Made by a program: the position numbers and the translations under genes
In this document: piece after piece, positions 54,725-64,000 of the stretch
Layout of the letters: the number at the start of each line of letters is the position of its first letter
How positions within the stretch are numbered: the first letter of the stretch is position 1
NCBI GenBank assembly: GCA_020072965.1
Contig: JAIQFY010000014.1
Location: 22,007 to 86,006, forward strand
Source of the DNA: Terriglobia bacterium
GTDB lineage: Bacteria; Acidobacteriota; Terriglobia; JAIQFV01
DNA length: 64,000 nt
Direction: 5' to 3'
The notes under the pieces: generated by a model
What the model was told of the DNA's origin: nothing
The model's database searches: none
What the model saw: the letters and a program-made list of their open reading frames with translations, nothing else

Positions 54725-55210
54725 ATGAGATGTCCCCAATGTGGATATGTTCAAGTCCGGAGCGAAGAATGTGTCCGGTGTGGTAAAGCCCTCACACAGT
54801 TCAAGCCGCGACGATCAATAATTGAAACACCGTCATCCCATGCACGCGAAAAGCGATTGTCATCGACCCCCCTGTACATCTCCTCCTGTCCTGACTTGCA
54901 AAAGAAGAAGGATTCCGCGGCGGCGGCCTGGTTGAATTTTCTCTTTCCCGGTGTCGGTTATATCTACGCCGGACGAAGTTTCTTCGGGATCTCACTGCTG
55001 TTTATTTTCATCTGTTGTGCCCTGGGGACAATCCTGGGCATCTATGCCCTCCTGCCGGTCAGCATGGCGATGTCATTTATCAGCACCCTGGAGTCCTACC
55101 TGAGTGTGAGGAAGCCCGAGCGCGCTGCAAATAGGCATTTCTCCAGCCGGGGTTCCCGTCCCGAAGCCATCTATCCCGAAGAGCTGGACGCTGATTCTCC
55201 AATGTTCTGA
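54725..55210 (+). CDS. Small membrane protein with N-terminal zinc ribbon
   Basis: The 161-residue protein begins with a zinc ribbon (CPQCGYVQVRSEECVRCGKAL). A polar linker follows, then two or three membrane segments (WLNFLFPGVGYIYAG, ISLLFIFICCALGTILGIYA) with a TM2-domain-like PG-G-Y-AGR pattern. The C-terminal tail is charged. It is likely an inner-membrane protein whose zinc ribbon is cytoplasmic. Function is unknown. GAAGGGGGA precedes the ATG at 54725. Confidence 0.8.
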   Translation: MRCPQCGYVQVRSEECVRCGKALTQFKPRRSIIETPSSHAREKRLSSTPLYISSCPDLQKKKDSAAAAWLNFLFPGVGYIYAGRSFFGISLLFIFICCALGTILGIYALLPVSMAMSFISTLESYLSVRKPERAANRHFSSRGSRPEAIYPEELDADSPMF

Positions 55211-55379
55211 GGCGTCCCTAAAAGCATCGATGTATGCGCTTCTTTATCCCCTGGCAGAGAATCAACAGGAAAAGCCGGGACTCCATGAATGGATCCTTTT
55301 CCCCGGAGCCTGAGCCGCTCTCAACTTCTAAATCCGGGTGCTGTTCAAATTCAAACTGAATTCAGGTATTCTTCCACGC

Positions 55380-56492
55380 ATGAGTATGGTCCTCCAGGAA
55401 AATGTTCCTTTGGCGCCCATGACGACGATGGGGATCGGTGGCCCGGCACGATACTTTGTCGACGCCAAGGACGAGCCCACTCTGATCGAGGCGCATCAAT
55501 TTGCCCGGCGGAAGGAACTTCCTTTTTTTGTTCTGGGCGGTGGGAGCAACATCGTTGTGGCGGACGCGGGGTTTCCGGGAATGGTCGTTCGCATTTCCAT
55601 TCCCGGCCGTGAAAGGATGCCCGGCGACGATAAAGATTCGACCGGGAGAATCTACCGTGTCGGCGCCGGAGTCGACTGGGATCAATTTGTAGACTTTTGC
55701 GTGGGGCAAAATCTTGCCGGTGTGGAATGTCTGAGCGGGATCCCAGGTTCAGTGGGCGGCACGCCCATCCAGAATGTGGGCGCCTATGGTCAGGAGGTTT
55801 CCAGCGTCATCCGCTCCGTTCGCGTCTTTGACCGTCGCGCGGAAAGTGTTCGTGAACTCGAGAAAGACGAATGTGGTTTTTCCTACCGCAAGAGTATCTT
55901 TAACACCACCGAGCGGGACCGCTACATCGTCCTATCGGTCACTTATGCCCTCCATGTCGGCGGTCCTCCCACCCTCCGGTATGCGGATCTGGAACGCTAC
56001 TTTCGAAGTGCTTCTCTGAAACCCTCTCTCCAGGATGTACGTGAAGCCGTGCGGAAAATCCGCCGGCTCAAGGCGATGCTGTATGTGCCCGAGGACTCCA
56101 ACTGCCACAGCGTTGGCTCTTTCTTTAAGAATCCCATTGTGAAGCGGTCTTTCCTTGAGGAACTTCAGAAAAATTATCCCACCGTGGACATCCCTTACTA
56201 TCCAGTTCCCAATGCCAATTTGCCTGGAGAGAGCCCCCAGGAAGCAGTAAAGATAGCGGCCGCGTGGCTCATCGAACAGGCCGGCTTTCCCAAAGGTTTT
56301 CCCCCGGAGTCGCAAAGAAAAAGTCGCGTCGGCATTTCCAGCAAACACACCCTGGCCCTGATTAACCGCGGAGGAGGCACGGCGCATGAAATCCTGGAAC
56401 TGATGCGCGAGGTCCAGTCCGGAGTGGAGAAGAAGTTCGGCCTCCGGCTTGAAACCGAGCCCGATTTCGTCGGCTTTCCAAATCAATTGTAG
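55380..56492 (+). CDS. murB: UDP-N-acetylmuramate dehydrogenase
   Basis: MurB reduces UDP-GlcNAc-enolpyruvate to UDP-MurNAc with NADPH and FAD. The 370-residue protein has the FAD-binding N-terminal part (TTMGIGGPARYFV, LGGGSNIVVAD), the GIPGSVGGTPIQNVGAYGQE segment, an Arg in YRKSIFN, and the catalytic-Ser region HSVGSFFKNP. It is of the type I (E. coli-like) organisation with a slightly long C-terminus. ATGs at 55380 or six bases later fit; the frame further upstream is not family-like. It is a cell-wall gene standing apart from other mur genes here. Confidence 0.95.
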   Translation: MSMVLQENVPLAPMTTMGIGGPARYFVDAKDEPTLIEAHQFARRKELPFFVLGGGSNIVVADAGFPGMVVRISIPGRERMPGDDKDSTGRIYRVGAGVDWDQFVDFCVGQNLAGVECLSGIPGSVGGTPIQNVGAYGQEVSSVIRSVRVFDRRAESVRELEKDECGFSYRKSIFNTTERDRYIVLSVTYALHVGGPPTLRYADLERYFRSASLKPSLQDVREAVRKIRRLKAMLYVPEDSNCHSVGSFFKNPIVKRSFLEELQKNYPTVDIPYYPVPNANLPGESPQEAVKIAAAWLIEQAGFPKGFPPESQRKSRVGISSKHTLALINRGGGTAHEILELMREVQSGVEKKFGLRLETEPDFVGFPNQL

Positions 56493-56589
56493 TACCGACT
56501 TTAGTCGGCCATGTCGTCCCAATGTATTGCCCCGGTAGTGCCGACTTTAGTCGGCCGTGAAGTCCCTCCGTAGTACCGACTTTAGTCGG
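56489..56589. repeat. Three copies of CCGACTTTAGTCGG
   Basis: GTAGTACCGACTTTAGTCGG occurs at 56489-56508 (its TAG is the murB stop), 56535-56554 (with a G variant) and 56570-56589. Each contains the palindrome CCGACTTTAGTCGG. The copies are separated by about 26 and 15 bp and could form a hairpin series at the end of the murB mRNA. Confidence 0.75.
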
Positions 56590-56666
56590 TCCTTCCCTTT
56601 CAATCGAGCCCCTCCCCTCGGAACCTAAGCCTGGTCTCCTCCGGAACCTCCCGTCAATTTTCCATT

Positions 56667-57027
56667 TTGATTTTTCTTTCCGATTTGCTACAGTCTGTGC
56701 GCTTGTTTGTGGGGATAACAGCTCATTTTCAGCACCAGGAATTTTCCAACATCATCTACCCCCCACAGGGTCTTTCGGCAGGCCGAATTGCCCGCTGGAT
56801 CCCTCGTGGGTTCACAATGGACTGCTCTCAGAAGGCCCGAAACCTGAGACCTCAGGATTGCTTCACCATTTTTGGGATGGACCCCTGTTCTTCTTAACGC
56901 GTTCGAAGTTGAGCGACGGTCGCGGGGGGGGCTTCATACTTCGAGGACATCTTCTCGTCCTTGACTGCGGGATCATGTAAAAAACCATTTTCGAACCGAG
57001 TGCATCGAGGGAGGGTGGAGACCCAAT
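56667..57027 (+). promoter_or_regulatory. Candidate promoter and structured leader of the 57028 gene
   Basis: TTGATT (56667-56672) and TACAGT (56689-56694) are spaced by 16 bp. The following 300 bp has no coding frame but can form hairpins, e.g. CCCACAGGGTC with GATCCCTCGTGGG around 56763-56812 enclosing a TTCGGC/GCCGAA hairpin. It might be a small RNA or 5' leader; I recognise no riboswitch or known RNA family. Confidence 0.3.
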
Positions 57028-57972
57028 ATGAAACGACCTGCAAAATACCTAGCTGTAGTGATGGCCGCGGCCCTGTTGCTTGCGGGGACGACGGTCATGA
57101 TGGCACAAGCCCAAGCCAAGGATTCGGAAGCCGATCTTTACACCGCCTGGTACAACGAAAAGGACGTGGCTAAGAAAGCTGATGTTGCGAAGAAATACCT
57201 CGAAAAATATCCCAAGGGACAGTACGCGGCATACATGCAGCAGTCCGTTACAGAGTACCAGTTCCAGCAGTTTGCTGCGGCCTGGCAGGGTCACAACTCT
57301 GCCGATCTGTTCAATCGGGCCAAGGAATTCCTTGCCAGTCCACCGGAGGGCGTTGAATCGATCACGTTTCTATACTGGCCGGCTCTCGAAAGTCATCGTC
57401 TGACCCGGACAAAAGACTACACGCTGGCCAAAGACGGGCGCGATTTTACCCAGAAGGCGATCGCCGAAATCGAGGCCGGCAAGGTGCCCGCCATGGTGCA
57501 GGACAAGGCGAAATGGGACGGGGGTGAGAAGAACAAGGTCCTCGGCGTCCTTTACCAGAACCTTGGCCTCATCGATGTCCATGACAAGTCTATGGACCAG
57601 GCGATCACCAATCTTCAGAAAGCCCTGGCAGTTGACTCTAAGGAACCCTACTCCGCCTTTCAACTCGGCCTGATTTTCCAGGGCAAGTATGATGAAGATC
57701 TGAAAAAATACAACGCCCTCACCGACAAGGAGAGCCCTGACGCCAAAGCGCAGTTGGACGTGATCCACACGGACGCGGATAACACCATCGACGCGCTCGG
57801 CCGCTTTCTGGCACTCACCGAGGGTCAGACCCAGTGGAGCAGTCAACGAAATTCCGTGGATGCAGTGCTCAAGGAATATTGGAAGACCCGACATCCCGAG
57901 GACCCCAACGGGGCTCAGAAGGCAGTCGACAAATACAAGACTCCTGCGGGCACTTCCGCGACCGGAAATTAG
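57028..57972 (+). CDS. Secreted TPR-like protein, 314 residues
   Basis: The protein has a signal peptide (AVVMAAALLLAGTTVMMAQAQA). The rest is helical with TPR-like elements such as GVLYQNLGLIDVHDKSMDQA and KALAVDSKEPYSAFQLG. The family is otherwise unknown to me. GGAG precedes the ATG. An intrinsic terminator follows at 58060-58113. It is probably a periplasmic adaptor. Confidence 0.8.
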   Translation: MKRPAKYLAVVMAAALLLAGTTVMMAQAQAKDSEADLYTAWYNEKDVAKKADVAKKYLEKYPKGQYAAYMQQSVTEYQFQQFAAAWQGHNSADLFNRAKEFLASPPEGVESITFLYWPALESHRLTRTKDYTLAKDGRDFTQKAIAEIEAGKVPAMVQDKAKWDGGEKNKVLGVLYQNLGLIDVHDKSMDQAITNLQKALAVDSKEPYSAFQLGLIFQGKYDEDLKKYNALTDKESPDAKAQLDVIHTDADNTIDALGRFLALTEGQTQWSSQRNSVDAVLKEYWKTRHPEDPNGAQKAVDKYKTPAGTSATGN

Positions 57973-58059
57973 CCCGCCTGGGCTGCTACCCCAGCCGGAC
58001 ATTGCCGTTTATGGCATCGGGTGGAAGCCGTCGGAAGTGGATCCCCCGGAAAGTCTAGT

Positions 58060-58113
58060 GCGCCGCTTGCCGGGATTTCTGAACCAGAAATCCGGCCCGC
58101 GGCGCTTTTCTTT
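58060..58113 (+). terminator. Intrinsic terminator downstream of the 57028 gene
   Basis: GCGCCGC pairs with GCGGCGC and an inner GGGATTTCTG/CAGAAATCC stem closes a small loop, followed by TTTTCTTT. Strong stem and T-rich tail. Confidence 0.8.
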
Positions 58114-58160
58114 GCTCTCGTGAACCTCCTTACCAGACGATACTGCGTGCTCATCGGACT

Positions 58161-59420
58161 ATGACTCCCTTTAATTTCTCTTCGCGTACAGACTGGGACC
58201 TGTTACCCAACGAACTCACGATGAGGGTGACGGAACATCGCCGCCGAGGACGGCGGTTGCTCGATCTCACCGAGTCCAATCCCACGCGGTGTGAGCTGTC
58301 CTACCCGGGCGGGAAAATCCTGGGCGCACTTCTTCAACCTGAAAACCTCTCCTACGAGCCGACGCCTCCAGGCCTGCTTCAGGCGCGGGAGGCCGTAGCC
58401 GGATACTACGAATCGACGGCGGGCCACCGCATCGATCCGAAACAGATTCTTCTCACCGCCAGCACCAGCGAAGCGTATTCTTTTCTGTTTCGTCTTCTCG
58501 CTGAACCCGGCGATCAGATTCTTGTTCCCCGCCCCAGCTATCCCTTATTGGATTTCCTTGCCCGCCTCAACGATGTCGACCTCAAGGCCTATACCCTCGA
58601 GTACCGCCAGGGCTGGCATGTCGACCTGAACTCGGTGGAGCATGGTCTCACACCCAGAACGCGCGCTCTGCTCGTGGTGAATCCCAACAATCCCACCGGT
58701 TCGGGCATCCGTGCGCAAGAGCGGGAAGCTCTGACTACATTCTGCCGCGATCATCAAATCGCCCTGATTTCCGATGAGGTGTTTTTGGATTTTGAATTTG
58801 AAGACAGCCCATCCAGTGGTTCCCCACACACCGAACTCCCAGGCACTTCATCCCGACCGTCGCCGGAGAGGACACGTCTGCGCTCGTTGGTGGGCGGCAC
58901 CGAGGCGCTTACTTTTTGTCTCAACGGGATTTCGAAGATGCTGGGATTGCCCCAGATGAAACTGGCGTGGATCGCTTCGAGCGGCCCGCCGGCCGCGTTG
59001 ACGGCAGCGCTGGAGCGACTGGAGGTGATTGCCGATACTTATCTCTCGGTCGGAACTCCAGTCCAGCACGCCCTCCCCACACTGCTTCATGAGGTCCGCG
59101 ATACGATGTGCCAACAGATTCTGACCCGCGTCCGTTCCAACCTTCGCGCCCTCGATGAGCGCGTGGCTCAGACGGCGGGACTTTGCGAGCGGTTGATGGC
59201 AGACGGAGGCTGGAGCGCCGTGCTCGCCATCCCGCGCACCAAGACGGAGGACGCCTGGGTTTTTGAGTGGCTGGACCGGGACGAAGTCCTTGTTCATCCC
59301 GGTTATTTTTTTGACTTCGAAAGCGAAGGTCATATCGTCTTGAGCTTGATACCGCCCGAAGCCGTGTTTCGAGAGGGCATCGACCTGATCTTCTCAAGAA
59401 TTGAAAAGGTGCTGAAGTGA
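58161..59420 (+). CDS. PLP-dependent aminotransferase, class I
   Basis: The 419-residue protein is a fold type I aminotransferase. It shows LTASTSEAYSFLFRLLAEPG, the NPNNPTG motif, ALISDEVFLDF and the PLP lysine in GISKMLGLPQMKLAW. Its closest type among known groups looks like the aspartate/aromatic aminotransferase branch, but the substrate cannot be assigned. It is unrelated in detail to the aminotransferase at 14268. It begins 48 bp after the terminator of the previous gene. Confidence 0.9.
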   Translation: MTPFNFSSRTDWDLLPNELTMRVTEHRRRGRRLLDLTESNPTRCELSYPGGKILGALLQPENLSYEPTPPGLLQAREAVAGYYESTAGHRIDPKQILLTASTSEAYSFLFRLLAEPGDQILVPRPSYPLLDFLARLNDVDLKAYTLEYRQGWHVDLNSVEHGLTPRTRALLVVNPNNPTGSGIRAQEREALTTFCRDHQIALISDEVFLDFEFEDSPSSGSPHTELPGTSSRPSPERTRLRSLVGGTEALTFCLNGISKMLGLPQMKLAWIASSGPPAALTAALERLEVIADTYLSVGTPVQHALPTLLHEVRDTMCQQILTRVRSNLRALDERVAQTAGLCERLMADGGWSAVLAIPRTKTEDAWVFEWLDRDEVLVHPGYFFDFESEGHIVLSLIPPEAVFREGIDLIFSRIEKVLK

Positions 59421-59437
59421 CGGACAACAACATCCCA

Positions 59438-59552
59438 CGAAGTGGTTGGGTTTGGTAGCCGGGATCCGCCCGCTTTTTGGTGGATCCCGGGCTCCTGCGA
59501 CCGGCAGGGAAAAGCCCGCGATCCCAAAAAACGGGATCACGGCTACCAAACC
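59438..59552 (+). repeat. GGTAGCC palindromic repeat, copy 2
   Basis: The element carries GGTAGCCGGGATC at the left and its inverted partner GATCACGGCTACC at the right, with a second internal stem. The central GGGCTCCTGCGACCGGCAGG and the flank CGAAGTGGTTGGGTT are shared with copy 1 on the opposite strand at 35936-36030. Confidence 0.75.
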
Positions 59553-59654
59553 TTGTACAGCTCACCATTCATGAGCGACGACTTCCAATATAATTTGAAA
59601 TCCTTCATAGATTCTTCCTTTTTAAAGCCGCATCGCGGCGAAATGGAGTAGCCC

Positions 59655-59965
59655 CGCGAGGCGGGGCGTCAGCCTAAGACCGTAGGAAAGAGCGGTCCAT
59701 AATTCCCCCGGCGGAAGCCGGGGGATGATTCAGGTACAGCCTACAGCAGCGACCCCATTTTCATTATCTCTCCCCCATCCCGCGAAGCGGGATGGGGGAG
59801 ATGTGGTCTCTTTTTGGAGCCTGTGTTTGTGGGCCGTACTTGAACTTTCCCCCAGCTTCCGCTGGGGGGATTTCGACAGAACCGTCCCCCTCCCCCTTTA
59901 AACTCAATCCTCTTTAGGTTGACGCCCGCCACGGCGGGCGCGAGGCGGGGCGTCAGCCCCAGGAA
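59655..59965. repeat. Cluster of GC-rich hairpins and direct repeats
   Basis: GCGAGGCGGGGCGTCAGCC is found at about 59656 and 59940. Between them are three strong hairpins: CCCCCGGC-GGAA-GCCGGGGG at 59706-59725, a 13-14 bp stem of CTCCCCCATCCCGC type at 59770-59800, and CCCCCAGC-TTCC-GCTGGGGG at 59849-59869. The 59421-60208 region contains no gene. Confidence 0.65.
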
Positions 59966-60208
59966 GGACGCCTCCCTTTAACCCGAAAGCCCGCATCGGC
60001 GAGCGGCATAACTATTTTGTTCCATGGCAATAAAGAAGAGCTTATTGATCCCCCTGCCGCTGTGTAAGAGAAAAACCAGGGGGGATTAACATCGGGTGTC
60101 GGGAATAAAACCAGGCATGCCGGGGATTAGTCTCTTCGGGGTTCGGGACCGGGAATTGTCATCACTGGGTTTCTCAGGGACGACCTTCTGCATCTAACTG
60201 GAGCACGT

Positions 60209-62353
<2,145 letters not shown>

Positions 62354-62384
62354 AGGAGGAGGGTTTGGGAAGGGGGGATGAGAA

Positions 62385-62655
62385 GTCGGAAGTCGGACGT
62401 CAGAAGTCAGATGTAGCAATCTAGACCTCATGAGTGCGAAGCCAGAAGCCGGAAGGCGGAGGTCGAAAGTCGGACGTGACAATCTCGAAGTCATGTATGC
62501 GAAGCCAGAGGATGGCCTGAGTCTGAGCCAAGACATGTCAAAAATCTTATAATGGATAAATTCTGATCTCCGACTTCTGACTTCTGGGTTCTGGCATCCG
62601 ACCTCTGACTTCTGACCTCTGACTTCTCACCTCTGACGTCCGACTTCCGACCTCA
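62385..62655. repeat. Two patches of the CTTCTGACTTCCGAC dispersed repeat
   Basis: Degenerate copies run purine-rich at 62385-62480 (GAAGTCGGACGTCAGAAGTC style) and pyrimidine-rich at 62566-62655. Between them the two patches are inverted relative to each other. The 62354-62709 gap carries no gene. Confidence 0.65.
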
Positions 62656-62709
62656 GCCGCCTCAGCCATCCAATTATTGCCAGTGCAATATTGACCATCG
62701 AGCACAGAC

Positions 62710-63501
62710 CTAGAACCTCAACTCCAGTCCCACCGGACAATGGTCTGAGCCCATCACGTTGGGATTGATCCAGGCGTTCTTGACGTGGGGCGCCAAGTCT
62801 TCGGTCACGAAGAAATAATCGATGCGCCAGCCTACATTCCGCTCGCGCGCCCGTGTCATCATGTCCCACCAGGTATACTGATCGCGTCGGTCAGGGTTCA
62901 TCTTGCGAAACACATCGACGTATCCCTTGGCCACCATGTGGTCCATCCATTCGCGTTCAATCTTCAGAAATCCGGACACATTCTCATTTTCTTTGGGGCG
63001 CGCGATATCGATCTCGTGATGCGCTGTATTGTAATCGCCGCAAATCACCAGGCGGTGCCCCTGTTTCCGGAGCGTCTCCCAGTGTTTCAGAATGGATTCA
63101 TAAAAATCCATCTTGTAGTCCAGTCGTTCCTGGTCGCGCTTCCCGTTCGGGAAGTAGACATTGAACAAGGTGAACTGCTCGAATTCGGTGACCAGAACGC
63201 GCCCTTCCGTGTCAAACCGGGGAATTCCGAAGCCCGGTCTTACCGAGCGGGGAGGACGCCTGCAATACGTCGCCACGCCGCTGTATCCCTTGCGCTCGCC
63301 TGAACTCCAGAAACTTTGATATCCCTCGAGGCCCACCACCTGCGGATCGAGTTGTTCCCGCTCTGCCTTGGTTTCCTGGAGACACACACAGTCTGCCGAA
63401 GCATTGCGGAACCAATCCAGAAATCCCTTTTTCACAACAGCCCGAATGCCATTCACATTCCACGAAAGGAGTCTGATCGGAGAGGACTTTGTTTTCTTCA
63501 T
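62710..63501 (-). CDS. xth: Exodeoxyribonuclease III (AP endonuclease)
   Basis: The 263-residue enzyme cleaves DNA at abasic sites and removes 3' blocks. It has the family motifs RLLSWNVNGIRA, CLQETKA with the catalytic Glu, GDYNTAHHEID with Asp and Asn, and the final GSDHCPV with the catalytic Asp-His pair. The length is normal. I placed the start at the ATG on 63501; an in-frame TTG at 63519 adds six residues. It stands alone between repeat regions. Confidence 0.96.
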   Translation of the reverse strand: MKKTKSSPIRLLSWNVNGIRAVVKKGFLDWFRNASADCVCLQETKAEREQLDPQVVGLEGYQSFWSSGERKGYSGVATYCRRPPRSVRPGFGIPRFDTEGRVLVTEFEQFTLFNVYFPNGKRDQERLDYKMDFYESILKHWETLRKQGHRLVICGDYNTAHHEIDIARPKENENVSGFLKIEREWMDHMVAKGYVDVFRKMNPDRRDQYTWWDMMTRARERNVGWRIDYFFVTEDLAPHVKNAWINPNVMGSDHCPVGLELRF

Positions 63502-63612
63502 GGGTTTTAGAGGCTTCAAGAAGTCAATCTCTCAATGATTGATAGGCACAAAATATACAACAAATTCACTCGCAAGAAATCAAAAGGTTTCAATTCGCTT
63601 GAAGTTAGCGCT

Positions 63613-64000
63613 GGTAGCCTCGCCACGTTTTCTGTGGCGGGGGCTTGTACCTGCAGCCTGCACAAAATCACCAGTTCTGCCACCCTCACGCAAACGCCCC
63701 CCCCGCAAGAAACCGCGGGGAGGCTACCAAAGCGGGAACCCCCGTTCTGCGGGGCCAGCGCCGAGGCATTGATCTGCTCTGGTAGCCTCGCCGGGCGTTC
63801 TTCCCGGCGGGGGCTTGTGCTTGCATCCTGCACAAAATCAGCAGTTCTGCCACCCTCACGCAAAAGCCTCCCCCCCGCAAGAATCCGCGGGGAGGCTACC
63901 AAAACAGGAACACCCGTTCTGCGGGACCAGCGCCGAGGCATTGATCTGCTCTGGTAGCCTCGCCGGGCGTTCTTCGCGGCGGGGGATTGTGCCTGCACTC
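63613..64000. repeat. Tandem array, unit about 170 bp, continuing beyond the window
   Basis: The word GGTAGCCTCGCC starts units at 63613, 63781 and 63953. Units are about 168 and 172 bp and closely similar, for example ACCAGCGCCGAGGCATTGAT and TGCCACCCTCACGCAAA in each. Every unit contains an internal hairpin ending in GAGGCTACC that pairs with GGTAGCCTC. The last copy is cut by the window end. Confidence 0.85.

Noticed and set aside
63535..63957. Open frames through the tandem array
   Set aside because: They arise because the repeated units are stop-poor; both strands are open and there is no gene signature.

Overview
This 64 kb window is bacterial chromosome, about 55-60% GC by eye, with no rRNA, tRNA, CRISPR array or intact transposase gene that I can see. 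The best guess for the host is a member of the Acidobacteriota. The reasons are an Oar-type TonB-dependent receptor with an N-terminal carboxypeptidase-regulatory-like domain, large secreted peptidases, PEGA/TPR/NHL secreted proteins, an RNase E/G carrying a huge insertion in its S1 domain, and many short palindromic repeats between genes. This is inference from gene content; no rRNA is present to confirm it.

Left part (1-14.2 kb): a SurA/PpiD-type periplasmic chaperone runs off the left edge. Divergent from it is the rod-shape operon mreB-mreC-mreD-mrdA(PBP2)-rodA, which couples the cytoskeleton to lateral-wall peptidoglycan synthesis. Next come a 58-residue orphan ORF on the opposite strand, a fused radical SAM/DUF2344 protein and RNase E/G. 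Middle-left (14.2-29.8 kb): an aminotransferase, an S9 peptidase, an aldo/keto reductase, a PEGA-domain protein, homoserine dehydrogenase, then the minus-strand block SRP RNA-dnaX-ybaB-recR. The SRP RNA (ffs) is a long-form gene recognised from its S-domain core. dnaX carries a run of nine A residues followed by an immediate stop in the shifted frame. Small zinc-ribbon proteins, ribosomal protein S21, pta and a TPR protein follow.

Middle (29.8-41.8 kb): a sigma-54 response regulator and a large membrane histidine kinase with an N-terminal PDZ domain form a two-component system. They are followed by a secreted hypothetical protein, thiolase, and a GntR-family regulator next to an Oar-like TonB receptor, with a clear inverted-repeat operator candidate between them. 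Accessory part (42.3-52.7 kb): an excisionase-like HTH protein, a secreted four-repeat Ig-like protein, a DUF4177-like protein, a di-heme c-type cytochrome, a secreted protein of unknown family, an STN-like small secreted protein, and a second almost identical di-heme cytochrome. The second copy has lost its signal peptide at a junction occupied by a 178-bp element with terminal inverted repeats. This is the most unusual neighbourhood.

Right part (52.8-64 kb): an M16-family protein lacking the zinc motif, a zinc-ribbon/membrane protein, MurB, a secreted TPR-like protein, a second aminotransferase, an NHLRC2-like thioredoxin/NHL protein and exonuclease III. Several families of dispersed palindromic repeats separate these genes, and a roughly 170-bp tandem array runs off the right edge.
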